36,391 bases of DNA, taken from assembly GCA_023269965.1 (NCBI GenBank), contig JAGDXU010000018.1, forward strand, positions 1 through 36,391. Reading direction: 5' to 3'. The position numbers and the translations under genes are program-made. The notes beneath the pieces are model-generated. The model made no database searches. It was not told where the DNA came from and worked only from the letters and a program-made list of their open reading frames with translations. Source of the stretch: Candidatus Parvarchaeota archaeon (lineage in GTDB: Archaea; Nanobdellota; Nanobdellia; Parvarchaeales; Parvarchaeaceae). Shown piece after piece: positions 27,809-36,212 of the stretch (the stretch's first letter is position 1; each line of letters begins with the position of its first letter).

Positions 27809-28635
27809 ATAGTAAATATACTCAATATTGGATTTAGAAAGAAGATAGTTACTACAGCACCCAATAAGATGCCTGGAATAAATGGAAGGCCTATCTTTAT
27901 CTTAACCTCTTTTATTCCCTCCTTCTTCAATTTATCTATATCCTCTTCAGTCAACCCCGTGTTAGTTCTCTTAATGATTATCCTCCCCTCTTTTATCACA
28001 TTATCCGCCAGCCAGTCGCCTTCTGTAAGCTTATTGACGCTTATATCTTTATACATCAGCTCCATGGAGATTATGTAGATATATCTTATTACTACAAGAA
28101 GAAGCGCCATAAGCGACAGCAGGATATTCAATGGAAAAACCAAGAGTAAATAGACTAAGACTATAACTATCGCTCCTGCGAATAAAATTATATAGTCATA
28201 TACCTTCATGTGCTTCTTCAGCTCTCTGTGCTTTATCAAGCCCAATACCAGTATTGCAAACAAACCGTAAAACCCGCCGAACAGGAGTATGTTTATAAAC
28301 AGATTTATAAATGACAAACTAGAGCTTAGACTTATATTTGTGAACAAAAAAGAAAAACCAAGCATCAATTTAGCGTCTCCCCCACCCCACTGCCCAAGCC
28401 TATACATCAAATATGCAAATCCAAAGAGCAAAGCAAAGGACAAGGGGATAAATTCTAAAACCTGTAAAGACCCCTCATAGATAGAAAGAATGCAAATAAG
28501 CAGAACAGCACCAACCAGGAATACGTAACTTACAAAATCTGGTACCTCTCTGCTCTTTATGTCGAAAGCTGACGCTAAAGATAGAATTAATATAACAAAA
28601 CCATAAATTATCATTAACAAAGGTGGATGTATCAT
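27805..28635 (-). CDS. Archaeal prepilin/preflagellin peptidase (A24 family, FlaK/PibD-like) with C-terminal extension
   Basis: ASAFDIKSREVPDFVSYV and GQWGGGDAKLMLGFSF (GxGD), multiple TM helices. Confidence 0.9.
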   Translation of the reverse strand: MIHPPLLMIIYGFVILILSLASAFDIKSREVPDFVSYVFLVGAVLLICILSIYEGSLQVLEFIPLSFALLFGFAYLMYRLGQWGGGDAKLMLGFSFLFTNISLSSSLSFINLFINILLFGGFYGLFAILVLGLIKHRELKKHMKVYDYIILFAGAIVIVLVYLLLVFPLNILLSLMALLLVVIRYIYIISMELMYKDISVNKLTEGDWLADNVIKEGRIIIKRTNTGLTEEDIDKLKKEGIKEVKIKIGLPFIPGILLGAVVTIFFLNPILSIFTI

Positions 28636-29361
28636 ATGATATATGTAATAGGAACGGGTTTATATTATTTAAGCGACCTGCCGTTGAGGGCACTTGACTG
28701 TCTAAAAGACTGCGATGAGATATTTTTGGACAGATACACTAACCTAAATGATATATCCTATCTAAAAGAATTAGAAGAAAAAGTAAAAAAGAAGATTACA
28801 ATCAAAGGGAGGGAATTCTTTGAGAGCGAAGAACCAATAAAGCTCGGAAAAGAGAAAAACATCGCACTTCTAATACCTGGCGATCCCCTGGCTGCAACAA
28901 CGCACGTATCTCTACTCTCTGAAGCAAAAAAGCAAGGCATTAAATTTAAGGTGATCCATGCATCAAGCATCTTCTCTGCACTCGGAGAAACAGGCTTATC
29001 ACTATATAAATTTGGAGCTGTGACAAGTATACCGCTTAATTCCAGGAGATTTCATATAACAAGCTTTATAGATGTGATAAGAAGAAACAAATTAAATGGA
29101 CTGCATACTTTAGTCTTGCTAGAAACTCAAAGCAGAGACACTTTCGTAAATGAGAAAGAAGCTGTAAAAATATTAGAAGACTTAGGGGGGGATATTATTG
29201 AGGAAAACAAGATCATAGTCCTATCAAAAGTTGGAAGCGAAGACCAGACTGTAAGCTTATTTACAAATCTAAAGAAAAACCTCGAACCACCAATATCGCT
29301 GATAATACCAGGGGAAATAAGTAAAGTCGAAGAGGAGAACATGAGTATTCTGCTCCAATAG
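28636..29361 (+). CDS. dphB: Diphthine synthase
   Basis: MIYVIGTGLYYLSDLPLRALDCLKDCDEIFLDRYT, LIPGDPLAATTHVSLL, IIPGEIS. Confidence 0.95.
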   Translation: MIYVIGTGLYYLSDLPLRALDCLKDCDEIFLDRYTNLNDISYLKELEEKVKKKITIKGREFFESEEPIKLGKEKNIALLIPGDPLAATTHVSLLSEAKKQGIKFKVIHASSIFSALGETGLSLYKFGAVTSIPLNSRRFHITSFIDVIRRNKLNGLHTLVLLETQSRDTFVNEKEAVKILEDLGGDIIEENKIIVLSKVGSEDQTVSLFTNLKKNLEPPISLIIPGEISKVEEENMSILLQ

Positions 29362-29367
29362 AATCAT

Positions 29368-30258
29368 TCATGTTATAGATATTGGGATGTAGCTTGACTG
29401 CAGGCAGTAGGAGTATCCTGCGGTTATGTTTATATTCTGCAGGCTTGAATATCCTTTCCCAATTACTGGCTGACCTGTCAAGATAAAAGGCAATTGGAGA
29501 GCACCCCCACTTAGTAAATCCAAACTTGGAGAAGGAGGTGTTATGTTTATGGCTGTATGCTGTGGATTTAGTGCAGGCTGCGATGCAACATATATTTCAG
29601 ATGTAGAAGATATACTAAGCCATCTTAAAACACCATTGTTAACATACCCCTCTGTTGTTGCTGGATTTAGTATTAATGTATAAGTTTCATTGCTAGGAGT
29701 CGGAGGTGTAGGTATAACCTGCTTTATATTAGATATAGATATATTGAAAGGGGAAATAGAATATATTGGGGAGACAATTGGAACAAGCCCATTGTAATCT
29801 TGATTCTCAAATGAAAAAAAGTATTGGTAACTGGATTCGTAGTTGAAACATGCTGTGAAAAGCATTGTGCAATCCTGTGCTTTTGAAGCTGAGAAGCTAT
29901 CAGAAAAACTTGTGACTTCACCACTTCCCAGTGTTATAACATTATTCTCAGATGGGTTTATGAAAGGGCATCCAGCTGGTGATACGCTTACAGTTATAGG
30001 TTGACTAGCGTGGTTTACTAAAGTTATTATCACGTTGAACTGCGAATTGGTGTAGATTGGTAATGTGGGATTTTGAAGAGCCGCTGAAAAGGTAATTGGA
30101 TCATAGTAAACTACACTGCTAATATTTGTAGATCTACCTATTCCTAGACTGTTCAATAGCGAGGGGTGATAGATATATACAAATATAAACCCACCAACAA
30201 TTATTAGAAGGAACACTAAAACTCCAACAGCTGCTTGAGCCTTACGATTTCTTATCAT
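29368..30258 (-). CDS. Membrane-anchored surface protein with class-III-signal-like N-terminus
   Basis: MIRNRKAQAAVGVLVFLLIIVGGFIFVYIYH followed by a Ser/Thr/Pro-rich extracellular region. Confidence 0.6.
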   Translation of the reverse strand: MIRNRKAQAAVGVLVFLLIIVGGFIFVYIYHPSLLNSLGIGRSTNISSVVYYDPITFSAALQNPTLPIYTNSQFNVIITLVNHASQPITVSVSPAGCPFINPSENNVITLGSGEVTSFSDSFSASKAQDCTMLFTACFNYESSYQYFFSFENQDYNGLVPIVSPIYSISPFNISISNIKQVIPTPPTPSNETYTLILNPATTEGYVNNGVLRWLSISSTSEIYVASQPALNPQHTAINITPPSPSLDLLSGGALQLPFILTGQPVIGKGYSSLQNINITAGYSYCLQSSYIPISIT

Positions 30259-30385
30259 ATCATAATTAAGAAATACAGTTTATTTAACCATTACTAACTG
30301 AAGACACAACTGTAGTTTTATTGAAAAAGGACTTTCCACCAGCGATTAAAACCCTTAGAGAATTAACACTTCATTTTAAAATTTC

Positions 30386-31342
30386 TCAAGAATTGCAAGT
30401 TATAGTAGGACCAGGCGTAGAATAAAGATAATTGTAGTCTACAGCTATCCCGACAAGATTCTGACTGGCATGTGTAACAGAGTTAAAGGCTGAAACCGTA
30501 AGAGGTAAGCCACCTGGTATCAAACTAAGCTGCACGTTTGGTATCGTTATTGTTAGTAAGTTCCCAGAGACTGTAGGATAGTAAGCCTTGCCAGCGTAAT
30601 AAATAAATGCACTTGCTATCGCTCCACTTGAATTATCAATAGTCACAGTTACAGAGGATATCTCACCATTTGCCCCGGAAGGCAAAATTTGAGTGTAAAC
30701 ATTACCAGAGTATATATCTGGATTTATTATTATATCCATACTCGAATTTGAGGTTTGTTTGTTTGCAGATTGATCATTCGTCTCTAAACTTAAAGGTGAA
30801 GCAGCAATAGATAAAAAGCCGAACGGAGAGCTATAAACAGGGCTGGGAATTAAAGAAGAGGGAGTAGTGTAAGGATATACTATTATTGATGTGTTCGTAT
30901 CTTGCTTTAAGCCACTTGATGACACTGTGAATACCGAAGTAGATGTAATTGGGGTGGTTATGCTGTTACTGCATGCCACACTAAATGTTACACTAGCTGT
31001 GGCTGCCATAGAAGATGGCATTGTAAAGACCTGATATGGCGGTGTCTCTGTTATGAACGCAGGCTGATTAACACTGAATGAAACATTCGTTAATACAGGC
31101 TCGGCAAACGGATTTCCATAGGTAACTATAACCTGACCTGACTGACCGGGGTTGAGACTTGATGACGGGTTAATCGATGAAGAAAAAGAGTAGCTCGTGA
31201 CTGAAGTTGGGGTAATTTTATTAGTTGATGAACCTGTTGGAAGATGTATATATCCTGAATAGAATAGGAACACAACTATAAGGACTAAAATTAACAGAAC
31301 AGCTACTACAGCCCCACCTGAAGAACCTTTGTTTGTGCTCAT
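30386..31342 (-). CDS. Membrane-anchored surface protein, Ser/Thr-rich
   Basis: N-terminal TM MSTNKGSSGGAVVAVLLILVLIVVFLFYSGY, ectodomain beta-rich, C-terminal TITCNS. Confidence 0.6.
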   Translation of the reverse strand: MSTNKGSSGGAVVAVLLILVLIVVFLFYSGYIHLPTGSSTNKITPTSVTSYSFSSSINPSSSLNPGQSGQVIVTYGNPFAEPVLTNVSFSVNQPAFITETPPYQVFTMPSSMAATASVTFSVACSNSITTPITSTSVFTVSSSGLKQDTNTSIIVYPYTTPSSLIPSPVYSSPFGFLSIAASPLSLETNDQSANKQTSNSSMDIIINPDIYSGNVYTQILPSGANGEISSVTVTIDNSSGAIASAFIYYAGKAYYPTVSGNLLTITIPNVQLSLIPGGLPLTVSAFNSVTHASQNLVGIAVDYNYLYSTPGPTITCNS

Positions 31343-31445
31343 AACAAATCAATATCTATCTTAATATAAAAAGCTTTCTAAATATGATACGCGTGTGCAT
31401 AACTAGGTCGATAAGTCTTTATTCTATGTCTATACAGTGTGGGAT

Positions 31446-31532
31446 ATGGCGTCTAAGATCGCCAAAACGGAGTTAAAGGGATTGATTAAGAGCAGAAGTG
31501 GGGGGCGATTCCATCCCAAAGTACATTCTTAG
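31446..31532 (+). other. Intergenic candidate: 28-aa basic smORF or structured RNA
   Basis: MASKIAKTELKGLIKSRSGGRFHPKVHS; same stretch has GGCG-TCTAAGAT-CGCC hairpin and TCTAAGA...TCTTAGA complementarity. Confidence 0.25.
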
Positions 31533-31572
31533 ATCGGATTATCAACTTTTGATGTAGTTATGCACAGGAATA

Positions 31573-32151
31573 CTAAGCTAGTACCGCCTTCCCGCTTTTT
31601 ATCAATATATCAGCGACTTCTTTTTCAACCTCTACAACATTTGGAAATGAGAATGGGCCGTATGTTTTATTATTTTTCCATATGAATTGGGGGATATCAG
31701 ACATTATTTTTATGACAACCTTATCACCATCGCTTTTTTCACTCTCTAAAACCTTCTTTTCTTCCTTCGCTGGTTCAGCATCTTTTATCTGGCGTATAAA
31801 TGAAGATTTGTACTCTGATATAATCGAGGTCAATTTGTCTAGTATAACTATCTCCTTTGAGCTGAGCAGATCCTTCGTAACCTGATCTACACTCTTAAGC
31901 AGAGAAAGTTGATATATCTTCTTCAATCTTATATCAACTATCTTATCGATAGTACTAAGCACATTATCTATCTGCCTGGATAAGTCTGCTACCCTCTCAC
32001 TGTCACCAGCTTTCTTTGCTTCTTCTAAGGAGCGCTTTGTAAGCGACATGTACTCTATCATGTCAACTATCTTACTGTCGGTTAGACTGGTCAGAGAACG
32101 ACTATTTGATTCATCTCTTAGTATTCTTATGAACTCGCTATAGGTTATCAT
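31573..32151 (-). CDS. Archaeal GINS complex subunit
   Basis: C-terminal DIPQFIWKNNKTYGPFSFPNVVEVEKEVADILIKSGKAVLA plus helical N-terminus. Confidence 0.75.
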   Translation of the reverse strand: MITYSEFIRILRDESNSRSLTSLTDSKIVDMIEYMSLTKRSLEEAKKAGDSERVADLSRQIDNVLSTIDKIVDIRLKKIYQLSLLKSVDQVTKDLLSSKEIVILDKLTSIISEYKSSFIRQIKDAEPAKEEKKVLESEKSDGDKVVIKIMSDIPQFIWKNNKTYGPFSFPNVVEVEKEVADILIKSGKAVLA

Positions 32152-32285
32152 ATGGTTATTATCTGCCTTATTATATGGGCCGCCTCAAGCCTTTGCGCGG
32201 TGTCTTCATGCTTTAACACCATAACTTGCGGCAGATCTGTCTGCTGTATATGTAGATACAATCTAAATTTATAGACGGTTAACAT
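32148..32285 (-). CDS. Small ORF (45 aa) with ATGA overlap into GINS gene, hypothetical
   Basis: MLTVYKFRLYLHIQQTDLPQVMVLKHEDTAQRLEAAHIIRQIITI; stop TGA overlaps GINS ATG. Confidence 0.5.
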   Translation of the reverse strand: MLTVYKFRLYLHIQQTDLPQVMVLKHEDTAQRLEAAHIIRQIITI

Positions 32286-32317
32286 ATTATTGTTAGTTTA
32301 TCCTTCTCGATATTTAT

Positions 32318-32369
32318 GCTTTCATCCCTTGATTCAAATTACGTATTTCCTGCTCACACTTTTATAAGT
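32318..32369 (-). repeat. Repeat family copy D, 5' module only
   Basis: Minus strand ACTTATAAAAGTGTGAGCAGGAAATACGTAATTTGAATCAAGGGATGAAAGC matches the 5' part of copy B. Confidence 0.6.
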
Positions 32370-32454
32370 ATCCTCCTTACAGCCTGCGATCTCACTAAGA
32401 AAGAAGAACTTCCGCTGGAAAAATTAAAAAGTATACTGATTTGTAGTTTTACAC

Positions 32455-32634
32455 TCAAAATGCCTTTAATCCGCCGAACAACGCCCCAATCTCACTAGAA
32501 AAGAAGGAGTATATACTTGAGAGGAAATGAGTTGGACCCACAAATATTATGTAAGCAATTATTATTATAACCCCAAGAACGAGAGCGACTATGTAAAGAA
32601 GGGTAGCTTCTATAACTCCTTTTTCGTTTACCAT
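32455..32634 (-). CDS. Small class-III-signal-like membrane protein (59 aa)
   Basis: MVNEKGVIEATLLYIVALVLGVIIIIAYIIF...; hand translation. Confidence 0.6.
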   Translation of the reverse strand: MVNEKGVIEATLLYIVALVLGVIIIIAYIIFVGPTHFLSSIYSFFSSEIGALFGGLKAF

Positions 32635-32638
32635 ATGA

Positions 32639-32800
32639 TTACAGATGTGCAGGCAGAGTAGGCACCCCCGGTAATAAGCTTTTCCACAGATTTGGTGAAA
32701 AAAGCATAAGGTATACTATCAAGATTACGAGCATTATCACAACTACTACTATTATCATCAATATGTAATCTGCAACCCCTTTTTTAGATGAAACGACCAT
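32639..32800 (-). CDS. Small class-III-signal-like membrane protein (53 aa)
   Basis: MVVSSKKGVADYILMIIVVVVIMLVILIVYLMLF...; hand translation. Confidence 0.6.
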   Translation of the reverse strand: MVVSSKKGVADYILMIIVVVVIMLVILIVYLMLFSPNLWKSLLPGVPTLPAHL

Positions 32801-32957
32801 AATTTACACTAGAGCTTGAATTCATAAATACATTCAGTAGATTTGTTATCTTATATGGAGTGAAGACTTGCATAAAGAAGATGATTATTATTATCATGAC
32901 TACGATAATCACGACGTATATTATTACCGCTCCCTCTACAGCTCCTTTTTTATACAT
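32784..32957 (-). CDS. Small class-III-signal-like membrane protein (57 aa; start chosen at internal Met of ORF-track entry)
   Basis: MYKKGAVEGAVIIYVVIIVVMIIIIIFFMQVF; ATG overlaps the stop of the upstream ORF. Confidence 0.6.
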   Translation of the reverse strand: MYKKGAVEGAVIIYVVIIVVMIIIIIFFMQVFTPYKITNLLNVFMNSSSSVNYGRFI

Positions 32958-33123
32958 GTCCAAACAGCCAGCTGAAAGATATTGCATTCCAAAAGTCAGA
33001 CATCAAAGTTGATGAGGAATGCCCAAAGTATACCAAAAGCACCACTATAGTGAGCAATACAACTATCGATATCACGACAGCAATGACCTCTGTAACTGGC
33101 ACCTGCCCCTTTGTATTTACCAT
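32950..33123 (-). CDS. Small class-III-signal-like membrane protein (57 aa)
   Basis: MVNTKGQVPVTEVIAVVISIVVLLTIVVLLVYFGHSSS...; hand translation. Confidence 0.6.
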   Translation of the reverse strand: MVNTKGQVPVTEVIAVVISIVVLLTIVVLLVYFGHSSSTLMSDFWNAISFSWLFGHV

Positions 33124-33166
33124 ACTTAGATTTAATAGACTTTTGATTTATTTATATCCCTCGAGA

Positions 33167-33610
33167 TCAACCATTGCATGTGATATTTACGCTGTATTTC
33201 CCTCCTGGGCTTGTAACCAGTCTACCGCTTGGAGACTCACCGGATGTGTTGCACTTGAAAACCGCATAATTAGAGACAACAACCTCCTTAAAACAATCAG
33301 TACTGCCAGCCAAATAAGAACACTGCTCCTTTCCTTGGCCAAACAGATAATAAACAACACCAGAGGTTCCCTGTGAAGCAGTGAGCTCATAGGTACACGA
33401 ATTAGCAGAGGCGGAGATTTCTTTCGCGGTTATAGAGCATTGAACCGTGGAATTTCCTAGATTCAACTTACTACTAGTCAGCAGAGATGACAGGAAACCG
33501 CTCCTTATTATCAACACAGATACGACCGCGAATATAACAAGTATTACCAAAACCATTATGGTTTCTACGATTGTCGCACCTTTTCTATTATCTATTATGT
33601 GACTGCGCAT
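33167..33610 (-). CDS. Pilin-like secreted protein, class III signal
   Basis: MRSHIIDNRKGATIVETIMVLVILVIFAVVSVLII then Cys-containing ectodomain ending VNITCNG. Confidence 0.65.
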   Translation of the reverse strand: MRSHIIDNRKGATIVETIMVLVILVIFAVVSVLIIRSGFLSSLLTSSKLNLGNSTVQCSITAKEISASANSCTYELTASQGTSGVVYYLFGQGKEQCSYLAGSTDCFKEVVVSNYAVFKCNTSGESPSGRLVTSPGGKYSVNITCNG

Positions 33611-35079
33611 ACGTAAAGAATGTTCCTCCCAAGAAGGTTATCTCCATGAAATGTTGTATCGACTGGACTAGTAAAAGTTTGAATAATGCATGATACACAG
33701 TTTGGCAGACCGCTTAGCGTGTATAGGGCCCCAGCTTCCTCTAGACCAGCCTGCCAGATGCTTGAAGCGACAAGGTTATACTGTTTAGCATAACTAAATG
33801 TAACAGAAGTAAGAGCACCCGCTGCAAATGCGCCGCCTATGACCATCGGTCCTGGATTAGCTTCTGCTGTGCCGACAAACAATGAACCATAGATAGCCGT
33901 AGCCCTAGCACAATATGTATAACAGTTAAGTGGATAGTTATTTATAAAAGTCTCGGGGACACATTCACTTGGCAGATTTAGTTCAACCGGTGGGAACCTC
34001 GTGTTGGTCATAGAATTAAGGTAGACCATATATAGCGTAGACTTCTGCAAATCAACTGATTTATTGAATGGATTGATAGCGACTGCTTTCTTGCCCCCAC
34101 TCTTATTCCAGTAACTGAAAAACAGATCTACTCCTGGCTGGAAATAATCGAAGTAGCTGACGTTTGTGGTCGCATTGCTGAAGACCGGTTCGCTCAATGT
34201 GCAGCTTGGAGGCGGCACAAGTGAGCCGGTGACTGCGTCATAATCCATGGAACAGGAATTCTTTGAGGCATTACAGAAATTGGTGTAAGCCTGAGTACAA
34301 GAACTGGAGTATCCAGTCGCATTTACACATAAGCCATTCGAACCAACATATCTATCAAAGGTACACCCCTGTGACCCAACACAAAGATCCAAAGATGCAT
34401 TATTATCAGCCGCTAAAGTGCCTTTAGTTGCGTTAAGTGGGACCGTAATAAGGTTATAATTCGGATAAGTAGGTACATAATTTGACCCATTTACACTGCA
34501 CGTAAAGAAATTTGTCTCGGTTTTTATGCATGTAGTAGGGGCCTGTGAATCACAGGAGAATCCTTCAGCGGCATGTGGGCAAGCTTGAGAAGCAGTGTAG
34601 CCTATGCAACTCTTTTCGCTGGTATATTTAGTATTATTTAAAAACTCTGTAAAATTGTAAAGGCTGAAGTTCTGGTCAATGTTGATGTTTGACACGCCAC
34701 ACAACTGAGGATTATATCGAAAAACCGTAAGATGATTGAAAGCTCCATACTGGTAGAAGCATGTGGATAAAGTGCTAGCTATCCCAGTGAACATGGAAGA
34801 TACAGGGTAATTTCCAGAATAAGTGCTGACCAAAGTTGAGCAACCAAGCATTGGTGGCGTTAGGTGAAGAGAAGATAAAAAGGATGAAATACAGAAGAAC
34901 TGGGTCAAGCAAAGATCATTGTAGAAGAAATTTCTTATGTTTGAGCTTACATAGCATAAAGATGAAGATGAAAAATTAAAGCCAAGCAGCAAAAATTGGC
35001 CAAAAATGTAAAATATAAAGACTACACCGATGATTACAACTATCATTATTACAAACATTTCACCAGCAGTCTCAGCCAT
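33595..35079 (-). CDS. Large Cys-rich membrane-anchored extracellular protein (494 aa)
   Basis: N-terminal TM GEMFVIMIVVIIGVVFIFYIFGQFLL; about 24 Cys in the translation; overlaps the next ORF. Confidence 0.65.
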   Translation of the reverse strand: MAETAGEMFVIMIVVIIGVVFIFYIFGQFLLLGFNFSSSSLCYVSSNIRNFFYNDLCLTQFFCISSFLSSLHLTPPMLGCSTLVSTYSGNYPVSSMFTGIASTLSTCFYQYGAFNHLTVFRYNPQLCGVSNINIDQNFSLYNFTEFLNNTKYTSEKSCIGYTASQACPHAAEGFSCDSQAPTTCIKTETNFFTCSVNGSNYVPTYPNYNLITVPLNATKGTLAADNNASLDLCVGSQGCTFDRYVGSNGLCVNATGYSSSCTQAYTNFCNASKNSCSMDYDAVTGSLVPPPSCTLSEPVFSNATTNVSYFDYFQPGVDLFFSYWNKSGGKKAVAINPFNKSVDLQKSTLYMVYLNSMTNTRFPPVELNLPSECVPETFINNYPLNCYTYCARATAIYGSLFVGTAEANPGPMVIGGAFAAGALTSVTFSYAKQYNLVASSIWQAGLEEAGALYTLSGLPNCVSCIIQTFTSPVDTTFHGDNLLGRNILYVCAVT

Positions 35080-35143
35080 AGCTTTCCTACTAATTTTCTA
35101 AGACTTCCACAAATTTAAGGCTTATACAAAAGGACTATTAAAT

Positions 35144-36052
35144 CTACCTGATAGTGATGCAGACAAAAACCCTATCCTGCGACAACACCATAGCGTTTAG
35201 AAGATGACCGCAGAAGCTAACTGTATAATTACCAGAACATGCTTGGCTTGGCGGGTTACTATTCAAATTTAACTGGGAAGTTGTCAGGGAATTTACGACC
35301 TTCGTGTTATTTTTGAAAGGAGCACCGCATAAAGAGCTGGATATGGACGGTTGATCAAAACCAGAAACATAGCTACATCTACTGCTGAAGTCAGAATAGC
35401 AGCTGCTAGGGAGGGCTGACCCAGGGTACCCGAACATCGCTATCGAGTAAGACGAGTCATTTGTTATGTTCTGATCGAGTTGAGGAAAGGCAGCCGTGTT
35501 ATCACTTCCATTTGTTATTATGGCTATCTGGAGGGTATCCCCGGGGTTATAATAATTCTGATCTATATAACTTATCATCGCACTGAAATTTGATATGACT
35601 CCATTACTGTTGGACGTTAATATCTTACCGTAATAGCAACTAAAAACGAAGTTCTCATCCTTAGATTTCAGTAAACTTTGCCCAGTCGAATAATCGCTCC
35701 CAGAGAGGAGTCCAAAGCAAGAAGAAGCCTTAGAGTAAACCTGTGTGCCAAAATCACTCACAGTATTGACGTTTATATTGCTCTGCTGCAGGCATGAGGA
35801 TTGCACGGATGAGACAGGAATCGGGGACATAACCGGAGTGCCTATGAGATAACTAGCAAATACTGAGGCAGGATTCAATACGTTGTTCACAAGCCCGAAT
35901 TCATAGAAAGAAAACAAGCAGCTGAATCCGAAATTCAAGGCGCCTATAGAGGATATTAGAGGAACAACTACGAGCTCGAGGATTATTATCGCTCCACCTA
36001 TGATCGGCACTATTATTTCAACTAACACCAGCCATATACCCTGCGACATCAC
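35144..36052 (-). CDS. Cys-containing membrane-anchored extracellular protein (302 aa, GTG start)
   Basis: Long N-terminal hydrophobic region, about 10 Cys, ends RVFVCITIR. Confidence 0.65.
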   Translation of the reverse strand: MMSQGIWLVLVEIIVPIIGGAIIILELVVVPLISSIGALNFGFSCLFSFYEFGLVNNVLNPASVFASYLIGTPVMSPIPVSSVQSSCLQQSNINVNTVSDFGTQVYSKASSCFGLLSGSDYSTGQSLLKSKDENFVFSCYYGKILTSNSNGVISNFSAMISYIDQNYYNPGDTLQIAIITNGSDNTAAFPQLDQNITNDSSYSIAMFGYPGSALPSSCYSDFSSRCSYVSGFDQPSISSSLCGAPFKNNTKVVNSLTTSQLNLNSNPPSQACSGNYTVSFCGHLLNAMVLSQDRVFVCITIR

Positions 36053-36207
36053 CTACCTCCAAATAAACCTGAAAAATATGAAAAGAGAGACGGATTGCTA
36101 GAGGAGGCGTAGTACATGTTATAAACGATGTAAATCATAACTACCAATGAGATTATAACAATTATCAGCCACACGATTCTCCATTCAACTGCGCCTTTGC
36201 TGTCCAT
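36049..36207 (-). CDS. Small class-III-signal-like membrane protein (52 aa)
   Basis: MDSKGAVEWRIVWLIIVIISLVVMIYIVYNMYYASSS...; stop overlaps the next ORF start. Confidence 0.6.
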   Translation of the reverse strand: MDSKGAVEWRIVWLIIVIISLVVMIYIVYNMYYASSSNPSLFSYFSGLFGGR

Positions 36208-36212
36208 TTGGT

